Of a stretch of DNA of 64,000 nt, positions 45,310 through 58,108 are shown piece by piece; position 1 is the first letter of the stretch; every line of letters begins with the position of its first letter. The stretch spans positions 231,765,303-231,829,302 of the forward strand of contig NC_081415.1 of assembly GCF_030272615.1 (NCBI RefSeq), given 5' to 3'. The position numbers and the translations under genes are program-made. The notes under the pieces are model-generated. The model was not told where the DNA came from. It did not search any database and saw only the letters and a program-made list of their open reading frames with translations. The stretch is from Cryptomeria japonica. Lineage: Eukaryota; Streptophyta; Pinopsida; Cupressales; Cupressaceae.

Positions 45310-48300
45310 GTGAGTTTATGGTGTATTTTGTTATTCATAAGTCCTATGAAGCTTGATGTTTACTATGGATTCTTTAAGTTATCTGTAGGTGTGTTTTGAC
45401 TTTAACATGACCAGTTTATTTTAACAACCCGTTTACTAGCATGCTTAATTTGATCAGTTAGCTGGCATCATGCACCTTTCCGAAGGAGATTAAAAGCTTT
45501 GTATTTTGTAATATTTTAAGAAACCATGTCTTTATGTAAGCAAAGAAACTTCAATTTTTATTTGTTATCCTAAACATATCAATTGTACAAATACAGCTAC
45601 TATTTCTCAAGTCCATACAGTTTCTTACATTTTGATACTTTATGGCAGATTCCCTGGTGAATCAATTCCAATATTTTGCTTAAATTCCAATATTTCTTTT
45701 ACAGATCATTCACCAAGATGTTTTATTTTCAGATTATAGTTGAATTTTAGTGCATTCCAAAGAGTTTGGCTGGACCAGGATCTCATCCATAGCCTGTGGC
45801 ACATGCCATTGTTTTGCTGGTTCTCCCTTGTCCAGCTCCAAGCAGAAAGATATCCCTTTCCTGATCGGCAGTAATTGGCATTATATGATATTTTATGAAG
45901 TATATGTTTGTTATTTTATAAATAATGAAGCAAATTTTTCATTTTGAACTGTCAAATAATTTTGGAAAAAGTTGGATAATTTTTATGAAATGGTAAATAT
46001 TAGCAACTAAAATTTTCCATGGTAGTAAAGTGCTGATGATTCTTACCCTCCGTCCATCTCTTTCTTCACATTTACTTTTTGCCTTGGTGGTATATTTTTT
46101 ATTATATGAACAGAAGAATGTATACTAGCATGGGGGAAATGCTGTTAGCATTTTGTTACATGCATAAATAGTGAATTTGATTTGAGTAAAGCACAAATAT
46201 GGCTGCTCATGTTGATTTTTGGAGAAACAGTTCTTGTAATTAAGTTTCTCCTCAATGACACTTGTTCTGAAATGGTTGAGCTAGGAATACGTCTGAGTTT
46301 AAGTTCACTGAGCTTGGAGAAAAGAATAATATGATACATCATGGAATATAACTTGCCTCAAATTTTGCCCAATTACAAGGTTGAAGGTCAAGAATCGTGG
46401 TAACCTGGATGATAAAATAAAAATGAGAGTATGATAGAGCATATTTATTAATGTGATTTAGTTAGACAAAACAGTTGTCTAAAATAAACTTGGATTATGG
46501 ATAATAATGGTTTACATAAGTTGGCATGATAGCTGTCCAAAGTGCAGCAAGAAAAGCCAAAAGAAGAAATCTTCATGGTGGCAAGTTATGAATGCCAATT
46601 TGTGGTAATTTGAAGTCATTTTCAAAGCTTTCTACTGACAGATTAATGTGAAATATGAAACTGCCTTTTAAGGGCAACCATATTAAGATTCTATGTGGAA
46701 TGAAATGACATTAATAATAAATTATGTTCAAATTAAGATCATATGGGTCAGAGACATAACAAATAGCTGTGCTTATTATGGTTCTAGGTATATGTTCCAT
46801 CACTGTCTTAGAGTCATAGTTATCAGGTTTGAAAAATTCAATTTGTTTAGGAGGTCAGAAAAAATCAACAATCTGGAAAAAAAGGTTAAAATCTCTACAG
46901 CAACTGAAATATCAGAAATCCAGACCAAATTAGATGAATCCAGAATATTCTGATCGAACTGGTTTTGAACTAAATCTGGCCAGATCACAACTATGGTTAG
47001 ATTTATGGCCCCTATAGGATATCAATTTTTCAAGTCGTTTGGAAATCACATCATTTGGTTTCTTAGCTTTGGTTTTCAACTTTTCCCGTCTAAATAAACT
47101 TCATGGCATGTGTACTATCCTTTCTAAAATTTAAAGAGTATGATATTGTGCTTCAATTATTGTTTTCAAAAGAGAACAGTAGCATACTTCACCTACTTCA
47201 ACAATCTATCATATTTGAATTTCAGTATTTCATTTCCTGCACCAAATACCTTAGTGGTAATGTTGAAAGAGATTTAGTGCCTGTAAAGATAATGAAGGAA
47301 AATTTCTCTGTACAGAGTATCTTTGGGATCTTCAGAAGCAAACAAATTGTTTATCCTAATTAACTTATAAGCATATTTTGTGAACCATTGTGCAGCATAG
47401 AAAGGCCTTGACAATTCTGCATGAATTATTTGGTACTTGATTTTGAGAGGAGTCCCTAAAGTAGTATATCCTCATTAGTTCTTTTTCAAAAGAGTCCATA
47501 TGTATTAATCATATGCACTGTTTGCACCCTTCACGTACCCTTTTCAATGCTATAAATATATAACATTATCCCAGACAAGAAATATTACTGAGAGTAAATG
47601 CCCTTAAGAAAACCCTTTTCTTGTATTAAGTCTTAAGTGAGGAAAAATTGATAAAAATCACAGTCAAGTGCTAAAATATATTAAATTCACCTTAAAGCCT
47701 GTTACCACTCTAGGTTGTGCCACCCCTGATCCAAGGTGTTAGGAATTGCCCTGGTTTATTTGGTAGAACTCTGCAGTTAAGTTGAAGCGCTTCTAGTTCT
47801 AAGGACAATTGATCCTCCACATAATTCAGGGTCAACTCTTGGATTGTTTGGATCTGGGGCAGTACAACTTGTGATAACAACTTAAAAGCCTTAATTTAAT
47901 ATAAATGTATAAAAGCTTCTTTCACCATAAAAGCATAATTTAGCCCAAAAGATGTATTACAAGAATGCTATTAATACATTAGTTTAATAAAGGTGACTTT
48001 TTAACCATAGTTCTCTCGGTGCATTTGAATCCTCTTAGACTTGTTAAAGTGACTTATTTAAGGTGATAGAAATATTGAGTTCGGTGTTGTTAGACAAGGT
48101 GAGTTGAATTGAGAATCATTCTTCATGCCTACTTAAACCGTATTCATACTAAATATTCTTTACCTCAAATTTTCCTTAATACTTATGTTAATATATGAAT
48201 ATATCATACATTTCAGTTTGTGTAGAATTGCTGGCATGCGTCACAACCCGCAGTTGCAAAGTAGAATTTTACTAAGATTTTCACCATATTTTTTTTTCCT

Positions 48301-49143
48301 TTTAACACATCAATCGATTAGTTGTGGAAGATAATTTATAAATCAAGCTGGAACACTTTACCTATTGGTTTTGATTATCATCAATAAAACATGGTTCTTT
48401 TTCTTTTTTTCAGTTATGTTGTAGGGTTGTTTGGAAGAGTGGCAAACAAAATGAAGTAATAGTTTTAACCCTTTAAATTTGAGAAATCCCTTTTGTCATA
48501 CATTCTTTGCTTTTTGTTTAACCCATAACAAACACATTTTAATACTTTTTCCCTTTAGAATTTAGCTAAAGACAAAAGGAATACCTGTACAAGTAAATAT
48601 TTAAACATAAATGGACCCACAATGTTTAGTCAATCAGATTTACATAGTACAAAGAAATAAATCAGGAATCAGCAAACAAAGTTTACAAACTTAACCCTGC
48701 TTAATCTTCATAGGGCAGAGGCATTGGTCGCTTCCGGCGGGATCTGGGGATTGAATTGAGCTCAGAAAGGTGTATAACCATTGAATTATCCTTTTTGTAG
48801 CTATGAAACAATATCTCATTCCCATGGTCATTAATAAAGGAATCATTCAAACCTTTAATTTCATTCCATTCATATCCCTAAAAGTCAACGGATTACTTTT
48901 ATAGAAAGATAGATAAAAATCTCAGACATTAACTACAACTGGTATGATAAATCCTTATGAGCTGCCTATACCATACATCCTTATTACATGTACATAAAAT
49001 ATAATAACCTGCAAATCCTGGTTAAGGTTGGCGAATGCCTATATAACATTTTAATCTTCAGTAAAGGAATAATAATACATATACCATTGATCAATGCCTT
49101 TTTACGAGATTGCATAAAGTTCATGCAGCGTGTTAAATATCAA

Positions 49144-49217
<74 letters not shown>

Positions 49218-52200
49218 TGCATTACCACCAACCACAGAGTTGCATGGCTCCCTAGTATGCAATCCCATAGGGTGGGACCCTGCCCTTCATAGATAGGGTC
49301 ACAAGTGCATACCATATAATATTATTCATAAAGCAATAATACTTTTACATTTGAAATCCCTCTTCTTGTCACAAGATAAATAAGATTCACAAAATTCTTT
49401 CATATAGAGCGCTAGTGCTGACATTGCTGATAGGACCACCAAGTCACTGTCTAAAAGAATTTGCATGGGATGAATAAAGTTCGTAATCTTTCTTTTGCAA
49501 TAAATTCTTAGATTCCAATTTCCTCCTTGTTTATAGAGTGGGATAATTTAAAAAGATTTGTTGAAGCCCCCATAAGTCTCACCATTCCTTCCAATTAGCC
49601 AACTATCTATACAGGATGATGAAAGAAATTGACAATGACACTTCCTCTACATGTAGTTGTTTGACCATTCTGAATAATCTTAGAAAGGCTCACATAAGCC
49701 CCTTCATTTATTCAGTTGCCCAAACAACTTGTTTTGAAGATAAATAAAGTGATTTTCAAAGCACAATGACACATCAATCACATAGAATACACAAATTTCT
49801 ATCCAATGGAACTTGATTTTTTACAATGTTACAAATGTATTTAAAAGGACTTACAAATTATAATCAAAGTCTAGCATTTAAATGAAATAAATACTATAGT
49901 GGGTATGCCATCCTTTCCAAGATTCATCTAGACGGTAAAGTGATTCGATAGCAACCCACCAAGATTTTATAAACCAAGAAGTTCAGCAGTAAAAGTTCCT
50001 GTACTTCCATCATGCATATATCAGAGAATGCATATAAAAGTTCATTTAAAACTAGATAAAGAATCTCCAGTTACACATTTTAAATGCACGCCTCGAAGAA
50101 TAGGCCTTCACATTTGCAATGCACAGAAACTTCAAGTATCAATATTGGTAATTCTGAAAAGAGAAACCTAATTTTTTACAGCTGTCGCAAGCTCATTATT
50201 TTCCTATGACAAGGTTGAAGTAATAAAACGAATAAATACAATGTCAACTTTCACACCAAGTATAATATGTAATATTATGCTATATTAAAAAGACATTTGA
50301 ATACTAAGACAACATTCACCCCATATGTATATATATCAAGTTCAACCATATATATATGCAACAGTCGAATACTCAGTTGTGGCCATTCTATATGCATTAA
50401 ACATCACATATATATGCAACAATTGAATACACACTTGGCAGTCATTCTACACATATTTATATATATGTTTTCAAGTATGTGCGCATGTGTTTGTGTGTGT
50501 AGAGAGAGAGAGAGAGCACAAATTCCAGTTGAACAAGATGCCGTCCCTTCTAGGACTGAACCAAACCCAGAATAGGCTCTTGAGAAAAATGCTCTTCATA
50601 AAGTTTTGACAGGGATCAAAGGATGGTAATAAGTCATGAAAATATTAATGTACATACAAACTTTACAAGCTGCTGGGGTTTCGTTAAATATGCCACTGAG
50701 CTAGCGATAGTGTTGGCTTGACCCAAAACCTTTTTAAAATAACTCTGCCCATACCCTCTTCCAGGTTTTTAACATTCATTTTCATTAAAAAATAGGCTTG
50801 ACAATCTATGGAAACAATACACTCAGTTTGCTATCACTAGCAGGAATTGTGGGTAATAATGAGTTGAAATGCCTGTTGAGTACCTTGCAGGAAAACTTGG
50901 TGGTGAGTTTTTAATATACCTTGGGGTGATTTTAATGGAAAAAATTGCCATTTCACAGGAAAAAATTGCGTGGCTTGTGGCTATGGTAGAATGTGGCTGC
51001 TAAAAGTTAAAAAAATTAAAATGTGAGATCATTTTTTTGATGATTATGTCATGTAATCAGGGGTCTGGTGTTTATTTCTGCTGGTAGCAACATTTTATGC
51101 GTTTAGGATTTGGATTGTACTGAATTCTGCTTGTGCGTGACTGCAAACAGATGGGTATTCCATTTGTGTGACTGTAAATGGAATAGGATTGAATTATTTG
51201 TATCATTCGTTGTGTTCTTTTGTAGTTGTATTCATAACTTTTGCAATGACATCAAGGTTGTTTTGAAGATCAATTGTTTATAATTTTACTATATGACATT
51301 CATCAACAGAAATAGCCTCTACAGTAGACAACAATAGCTTATATAACCATCAGCATTGGTAATTAATAATATATTATTTGTACTTTTTACTGTTCATTGT
51401 TAGTAATTTTATTACTATGCGATTTCCTTTCTATCCTATTTTTCCAAAACATTTTAATAAGATTAAAAATCTATTTACTAACTTTTGAAGTAATTTTGAT
51501 GGGTTCAAGTTAGGTGGTAATAATAGAGGTGGAGGCAGTGTTGAAATATTGAACTCTAATTTTGATTTATATATGAAGGAAATCAATAATATGCTCTCTA
51601 AATTTAGTAATATGCATGTTTTTGAAGAATATTGTTATAAATTTATATGTTTTTAAATGTTTGGAAAATTGCTGAGTTTTTCCTCGAGCTTTTGTGGAGT
51701 CCCAAATTTTTGAAAGTTTTGGGTCAGCCAAGTAATTACAAAGTCCGAGTTTTTCAACTATGGTAATGATCATACCTGTTAATCCAAAGTTACACAAAGT
51801 CCAAATTTGTTAAGCTCAGTTTCCGTTATCAAACACCAGTCTCTTCTATCTCCCAAAAATCATTGCCCTCAAAATTTTTCATCCCATATTTCATAAAACA
51901 AGCTACCCATGATTTGGGCAATAAGAACATTGATGAATCCATCGCTTCACTTGGATGAGACAAACTAGAACTCATAGTTCAAAACTTCAAACCCTTATCA
52001 TTTGGCCATGCTCACAACTGAGCTTAACCACTAACCAAATTCATTCAATATGCCAAATACTTATGGTTTTTACCTAATATAACCCTAGATTCTAGTGGTA
52101 ATGCATCCATAAATACCAATGTACATCTTAATAATTGAGCAAGATTGTCTGGCTGGTCAAGCCTGTGGCCACCTTACTAGTTTTGCTTTTGTTTTAATTT

Positions 52201-54057
52201 CATTAGCTTTCAAATGCTTTCCACCTAAGCCTATAGTGAAGGCCAATTAAAATCATTTGCATATTTCAAAAACATTCCAAGCCTTCAAGTAGAATGCCAA
52301 TGCCATTATATATTCATAACACACACATAGTAAAAATATGAAATGCTCACAACTTACAATCACATAGTCATAAGAGAAGAAAAATAGACAAACATAAAGA
52401 TTGCCAAATAAATGATTAAAATGAACAGCAATGAATCTAAATAGATGATGGCAAACCAATTCCACAAGATGGAACATTAAAGCATCAACTGACCATGCAT
52501 AATAAAAGAAGGCAACAAAGATACATTACCCATTTATTCAAGACCGGAGATCACAGACAACAACACATATATCACAAACACATCCTAACTGGCTGTTTGC
52601 ACATGGGTAAGACTTTGTCCTCAGTACTATGCTGATGTGAAGCATTTCCCCCATGATGGTCTTCCTCATCAGGGACAAACCTCGTACTAACATTAAATAG
52701 GAAATGATACATTTGTCAACATCATATGCATATAAAATAAAAGTGAATGTCGAACATTGATATAAACTGACTAATGTCATAACCACAAACTTCCAATACC
52801 TCAATACCCCTCAAGAATATGCCAACAATATTCTTAATATACTCAACCTCTCGTGAAGACAAGGGGGTACAGTCATGCCAACAAGGCCTTCCCAATCTCA
52901 TCCTGAGCCCGAACTAGCACTCTAGGCCATGAGTGGGGCACCATAATTATCTTGTTAAATGTGAAATCTACCCAACCCCTAAATAAATTCATTAAGGCTA
53001 TCACTTATTTAACCACAAACTTCCAACGAGATCTCCTGGCAGCCACTTACGGGCCCCAGCGCTCACTTGGAAGCCACTCCCCCTAACATGTTCTTAAAGT
53101 CTAGGGATAAATATAAAACATAAATCATAAAGATATCTCATAATCATCTTCTTATGATATCACTTTAGGGCTTCCACTTGTGATTCAATAACAAATTAAG
53201 ACCAAATGGGTTAAACACTAAACTATTTGAATGTTCTTTAAATATCTTATTTCTTGTGCTTATTTAGTAATTTTGCAGTGGTATGTATTTTCCCTTTTGA
53301 AAGCTCATTGCTCTCAATTAGACTTCCTTCTTTGACAATTGTTGTGGATTATTACGTGTGGTCCTATAAGGGATTTAACACTAATGAATATGCCTGATAG
53401 TATTCTTCTATAACAATTCATTTTTCTAAACCCGTTCTTTATTTTTGTACATCTACCTTTACTTATTTCATTATCATACATTTTGAATGACCCTTTTCAA
53501 TACAATAATCTATGGATATGGCCATCTCTGATCAATTACTTTATATCTTTATAGAAACTAAGACTTCTCTTAGTGATGAATAATTTTCTCTGAATGAAGA
53601 TCTATTATTTTGCAACCTGTATAGAGATTATCCTTACATAATCTTCAAAAAAATAGTATGTCTTCCTATAATTTATGATTTTATTATTTGTTTTGTAATT
53701 GTTCTTTCCTTTATGATCAATAAATGAGGGGTTTAATTGGGGATTCCTGTTCTCTAATAAAAGGACAAACATGAATCTTACAAAACTGTGTCCTTGTGCA
53801 CCATAACCTGGACTTAAAAAAAAATGGAAAACAAAGAATGATATCAGCAAATTGCCAAAAAGTCTTTGAGGAAGGTGGGGCAACCTAACACATACAAACT
53901 CAAAAAGCAACAACTAATGAATTTCAACCTGGTCAAGAACACCTTGGAACTTACCCTTCAGCAGATCTCAAACACAGGAGATCCTCCAACATCACCAACA
54001 ATAGCATTCATTGAGACCAACTCTGATGCCATAGACCTGCCAACACCAACCTGATTC
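45310..54057 (+). other. Next intron, mostly unrecognised A/T-rich DNA
   Basis: The donor GTGAGT at 45310 opens a second intron that runs at least to element B, since no further exon could be supported. It contains a (GA)n microsatellite at about 49146-49214 and a short GA run near 50501-50516. I recognise no gene or complete transposon here. Confidence 0.45.
49146..49214. repeat. (GA)n microsatellite
   Basis: About 34 uninterrupted GA dinucleotides. Arg-Glu and Ser-Leu open frames across it are artefacts. Confidence 0.97.
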
Positions 54058-54297
54058 TGTTGGATATGGGCTTTACCACAACCTCTCCCACAATCCTAAT
54101 CCACATGCACCAAATGAATGTTCTTTGCTCCATTATTAGCTAGCAAAGTAGCCTTCTATTTGTTCCATTCAACGAAGTCATCTCTTTATTTGAACATATG
54201 TAAAGCGTTTCTAGGCAGATCCTTGCATCGGTCCATTTTCTTGATCATTTGTAGTGATAGACTTGGCCCTGGATGAGTTTTGTCATGGTATCAGGGT
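54058..54297 (+). repeat. Candidate short LTR followed by a primer site
   Basis: TGTTGGATATGGGC (54058) to TTTTGTCA (54285) is followed at once by TGGTATCAGGGT, which differs in two positions from the tRNA-Met primer site. The length of 228 bp suits a copia LTR. No downstream gag is convincing and no partner LTR was found. Confidence 0.35.
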
Positions 54298-55302
54298 TGC
54301 ATTCTAGGAGATTAGACAAATCTAGGTGGGAGCCAGGGTGAGCATGCTTGGCTTGAGTGACAGATAGTCTGAAAAAATGGGTCAAGGATGCTGGACCATT
54401 GGGGTCATGCTTGCCACTTTTAGTCAAGTAGATGCCTAGAAGTCTTGGAGACATAAGTTCAGTAGTTTTTGTGGTTCGGAAGTCTTTCCTTTTGTCAAAG
54501 TCACACCTGAGATAACCTGGAGCATCACAAACTGAGTAGAATACCTTAAATGACTAAATTGCCAGTTTCCACAGGCAGCAAAATTGTCTTAACTGCAGCC
54601 ATCGTGAAATTGCCTTGACTGCAGTGATATCAAAATTATCCCCTGACAGAAGTGGCAAAAACATCATAGTGCAATTAGAGCATAGACTTTGAAGGGTTTT
54701 TGAAGTTATAATTTTCTTTTGGACATATGATCTTCTATCTGGCACTTTGGGAGTGCATGGGAAGGGCATATATGTGTTCTAAAACATGTTTAAGTGGGGC
54801 TCTTTTGTAACCTTCATTCCATGCGCATTTTTGCTTTTGGAAGCATTGGAGCACGGGTTTCATGGTTTTAGGCATATTGCAGTTGTTGTTTAGCATTGTA
54901 ATCATTGTCATAGCCCTATTTTCGTCTAGAGGCATTGTATACATGGACTGAAGCATAGTGGAATATGGTGCGAAAATGCTTACTTTTGTTGTAGTTTGTC
55001 CTTTTTCAGGGTTTCTCTAGGGTAATCTTGTTGTCTCAGGGCATGATATACTTCCATTTTATGTTGTTTTTATATGTTTTGTAATTGTTATGAATTTGCC
55101 TAGACTTTTATAGATCCATTAGAGGTGGAAACACAGTTTTTGAAGGTATTTGCAGGATTGACAAGGTCACAAGATATATCTGTATGCTGATGCCTTGGGT
55201 ATGATACAATCCTTAAAGTTTATTGATCAACAAAGGCAAAAATCAGGGTAGTATGGTTTTACTTGAAAATTGGCCTTGATAGAGAGCTAATAATTTATTG
55301 GT
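54298..55302. other. Intron DNA up to element B, no gene recognised
   Basis: No coding similarity. GCAGCAAAATTGTC and GCAGTGATATCAAAATT words recur near 54575-54640 as a small degenerate repeat of about 40 bp. Confidence 0.4.
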
Positions 55303-55580
55303 TGCTGTTTGCCGCTCGGGTGAATAACTTAAAGTACACAGATAAAGCACGTAATGCAGAATAATAATGCCATAGATATCAGGTCAAATATAAGAGATGT
55401 TATTCCATTCATAATCGTGTGTCACAAGTTACATTCGGAAGTATATAAAGATACCGAGGGGGTGCGAGCGCCAACCGCCGCACCGCAACTGCCACCCCTC
55501 GGTTACCACTAACCAAGACAATTACAACTTACAACTTAATTAACTAGTTTTATTTGTTTACAATATTGCCGCTAACATCA
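55303..55580 (-). repeat. 3' LTR of element B
   Basis: On the minus strand from TGATGTTAGCGGC (55580) to about GCAAACAGCA (55303), 278 bp. A TATA-like TTTATATACTTCC lies near 55450. Alignment with the A LTR places both starts directly after the polypurine tract. The outer edge is approximate. Confidence 0.7.
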
Positions 55581-55581
55581 T

Positions 55582-55613
55582 CCCCCCCAAAAAACAAGGT
55601 CGTCTCCGGATGA
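55582..55613 (-). promoter_or_regulatory. Polypurine tract and preceding hairpin of element B
   Basis: On the minus strand GTCATC-CGGA-GACGAC (one mismatch) precedes TTTTTTGGGGGGG and then the LTR. The layout is the same as in A at 8764-8797. Confidence 0.8.
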
Positions 55614-55645
55614 CAAAACAACATAGAAGGATTACAACATAAGAC

Positions 55646-58108
55646 TCAGGACTGAGAAGGGGGTGGAGGAAGCGTCCTTGGTGGAGAGGGGGCGGCGCTC
55701 AGGTGAGCGGGTAACTCGTAGACCTGGTTAGGCCGCAACTTGAGGTCCCGCTCCGCCACCATCTGGTGTTCCATCGCTGTTTTCACCATCAATGCGGCCT
55801 CCAAAACTTCCTTATCTTTCTGATCCACCTGCTCCAAAGCGCTACTTAGTCGGTTCTCCAACATAGTCCTGTCTTCCTGCACTTCCTCCAACCGTGCCTC
55901 CAAGGTACCCCTAGTCGTCCTCTCTCCAGTTAACACTATTTCCAAGGCAGCTTGTTCTGCATCCCATGCGGTCGCCGCCCGGGCCAACTGCTCTCGGTGG
56001 AGTTCCTCCGTTTGCTGGAGCCTAGTAACCAACTCATCTTGGGCCAACACGGCCTCCCTGCGCCGGATCTCTGTACTGTCGACAATATATTGCGTCCTCT
56101 GCAACTCATAGTAAGTTTCTCGAAACGACTGCTCTATTTGCCTCAACAATGCCCCTCTGCTGGTTTCGCCAACCTGCTCCCGAAGGCCCCAATTCTCCAA
56201 CATTTGCAAGGTCTCTGTGGTAGGCCATCCACCAGACTCGAAGCACTGAGTAAAGTGGGTCCTGCACATGTCCCTCATGAACTCAAGTAGCCGCGCCAAT
56301 TCCTCGTCTGCCCGAGCCTCACCCTGAGACCGTACGGAGGCTACTACCCGTCTGGCTTCCACAACCATATTTGCCAAAAACTGCTCTAATTCCCTGTCGC
56401 CATCCCCTCTCGGAGATGCTACTATATCCTGCTCCTCCACAGCCTCGTGGGAAGTCTGAGGGAAACTCGGGGTGAACTCCTCCTGCGTAGGGCTCAACAT
56501 CAACTCGCGGATGGGTGAGTGATCCCTCGGTACACTCCTCGTAGGCTCTGGCGAACCATCTCCGACTAGGTCCACAATCTTGTGAGGACCCTGCTCCCAC
56601 CTTGGAGAAAGGACTACTGTTCCAACGGGGGCCATTGGTGACAACTTGAATCGGCTCAGCCATGCATTCATGTCTTGCTGAGAAGGGCGATCACTTCCTC
56701 CAGAAAGTTCCGGTGGTACCGCCATCTCCCCAGCTGCTGTCCCTCCAACCTCTACTATTGTCGTGGGATGACTCTCTTCCACCACCAGAGGCTCTACCAG
56801 TGTTGCGGCCGCAGGTGGGGGAGCCATAATCACGGGTGTCCGGCCTTGCCCAAAACCAGGAACTGGCACTGCCATCACTACCGCACCTGGAGGAGGCAAC
56901 ATGGTACCTGCAGAAGTTGTCTGCTCATCCAGAGGCTGCGCGACCGCCGTTGATGTTGCCCCCATGTCAGTCTCTCCATGTTGCCCACCCTGACCTACCA
57001 TTCTGAAACTAGTCTCCATGGCAGAATCACTGGAGTCCTCCGCCTCCTCACTAGGGTCACTACTGCCAGACTCAGACTTTGTTGCCGATGCTGAAATCAC
57101 TACCTTCCTCTTCCGTTTCGTGCCAGAGTGGATATCTCCGCTTGGCGCCATGGTGTCCAGGTGCATCCAATAAAAGATGGGGGGCTGTCCAGGGTGTACC
57201 CGACCTTGTGGTGCCAAGTATTGGTCCTGGTCCGGTGAGCCTCGAAGGCGTACTACATCCAAAAAGAACCCGATAGCGTGGTAGGGCATGTAGAAAGTCT
57301 TGTGCTGGAGAGTCATGAATTCCTCCATTCTGTCTGCTAATACAGATGCCCAGTCATATACTATACCGTTATGGATGCCATTCATGAGCACCATCTGTGC
57401 CATGGCAATATCCGAAGCTCGACTTGCTCCCGTCAACCGGCTCTTCACGACATCCACCAGGCACTGCCATATTCCTTCTCGTAAAAACGACTTCTTCAGA
57501 CCGCGACTCTTGCTTGCGTACTGAAGGCTAGCAAGTTCTGCTTGTGTGAGGTCGTTGCGACACATCAGTTTCAGAAGTTTATCTTTGAAGTCGGGGGCTA
57601 TTTTCTGTGCCTTATCCACTTTCTTTCCGTGCATCCCTGGAATACCAAAAACTCTGGTAAATTCGGTTGAAGCAAACGATATTGTAAGCTGCTGGTGGTC
57701 ATAATCAAACACTGATTGCTGCCTGTGCGAGTCGTAAGTACCAATCATGGCGCGCAACACCACCTCGAAGTCCCTGATGCAAAAAATTGGCATCTGGATG
57801 GCCCACTGTACCTGTGCAAGTCGCAGTTGCGTCTTCAGAGGGTCATCATTCGGGGTCTCATTCCACCATCTCCTGCAATTTGTGCCAGTCAAACCCTCAA
57901 AAGTAATTGTGTCCATGGTCACGTCACTCTTTGCTGGAGTTTGCTGCACTTTGGAGCGTACCTTCTTCCCTTTCTTTTGGCTGTTGTCAGCCATGCCGCC
58001 TCTTACCTTTACACCCGAAGGCAGAATCCATACCACACCCTTGTTCCTTGAGGTTGACGGTGCTGCACCAGGTAACTGCTTTTGCCAATTTTTCCCACTG
58101 GTATCCAT
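55646..58108 (-). CDS. Element B ORF3: intact 820-codon extra gene of unknown function
   Basis: The frame is open without a stop. By comparison with A the ancestral start may be methionine 39 (MADNSQKKGKK, at 57994). Residues of about 67-320 form a folded domain: CRRWWNETPND, AIQMPIFCIRDFEVVLRAMI, FTRVFGIPG, LTGASRASDIA, DWASVLADRMEE, KTFYMPYHAIGFFLDVV, IFYWMHLDTM. A basic cluster KRKRK (331-335) could be a nuclear signal. Residues 340-570 are acidic, proline-rich and disordered; 575-790 are helical and coiled-coil-like; the tail is PPPPSQS. There is no signal peptide or membrane helix, unlike the env-like ORF of some Athila elements. The domain recalls plant mobile/'putative plant transposon protein' domains. 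It occupies the env position. Confidence 0.85.
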   Translation of the reverse strand: MDTSGKNWQKQLPGAAPSTSRNKGVVWILPSGVKVRGGMADNSQKKGKKVRSKVQQTPAKSDVTMDTITFEGLTGTNCRRWWNETPNDDPLKTQLRLAQVQWAIQMPIFCIRDFEVVLRAMIGTYDSHRQQSVFDYDHQQLTISFASTEFTRVFGIPGMHGKKVDKAQKIAPDFKDKLLKLMCRNDLTQAELASLQYASKSRGLKKSFLREGIWQCLVDVVKSRLTGASRASDIAMAQMVLMNGIHNGIVYDWASVLADRMEEFMTLQHKTFYMPYHAIGFFLDVVRLRGSPDQDQYLAPQGRVHPGQPPIFYWMHLDTMAPSGDIHSGTKRKRKVVISASATKSESGSSDPSEEAEDSSDSAMETSFRMVGQGGQHGETDMGATSTAVAQPLDEQTTSAGTMLPPPGAVVMAVPVPGFGQGRTPVIMAPPPAAATLVEPLVVEESHPTTIVEVGGTAAGEMAVPPELSGGSDRPSQQDMNAWLSRFKLSPMAPVGTVVLSPRWEQGPHKIVDLVGDGSPEPTRSVPRDHSPIRELMLSPTQEEFTPSFPQTSHEAVEEQDIVASPRGDGDRELEQFLANMVVEARRVVASVRSQGEARADEELARLLEFMRDMCRTHFTQCFESGGWPTTETLQMLENWGLREQVGETSRGALLRQIEQSFRETYYELQRTQYIVDSTEIRRREAVLAQDELVTRLQQTEELHREQLARAATAWDAEQAALEIVLTGERTTRGTLEARLEEVQEDRTMLENRLSSALEQVDQKDKEVLEAALMVKTAMEHQMVAERDLKLRPNQVYELPAHLSAAPSPPRTLPPPPSQS

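Noticed and set aside
45695-45740. Acceptor-like TTTCTTTTACAG followed by short open sequence
   Set aside because: No matching donor and no recognisable peptide.
48714-48769. A 56-bp exon-like island between CATAG and GTGTAT
   Set aside because: In the phase left by exon 2 it contains an in-frame TGA, and the peptide resembles no part of NAD kinase that I know.
48988-49315. Open frames across the GA repeat (Arg-Glu or Ser-Leu runs)
   Set aside because: Artefacts of dinucleotide repetition.
52538-52804. Hydrophobic minus-strand frame of 88 codons
   Set aside because: No known family, no splice context; A/T-rich chance frame.
55646-58108. ORF3 as a retroviral-type envelope protein
   Set aside because: No signal peptide, membrane helix or cysteine pattern; the basic cluster and coiled coil point to an intracellular protein.
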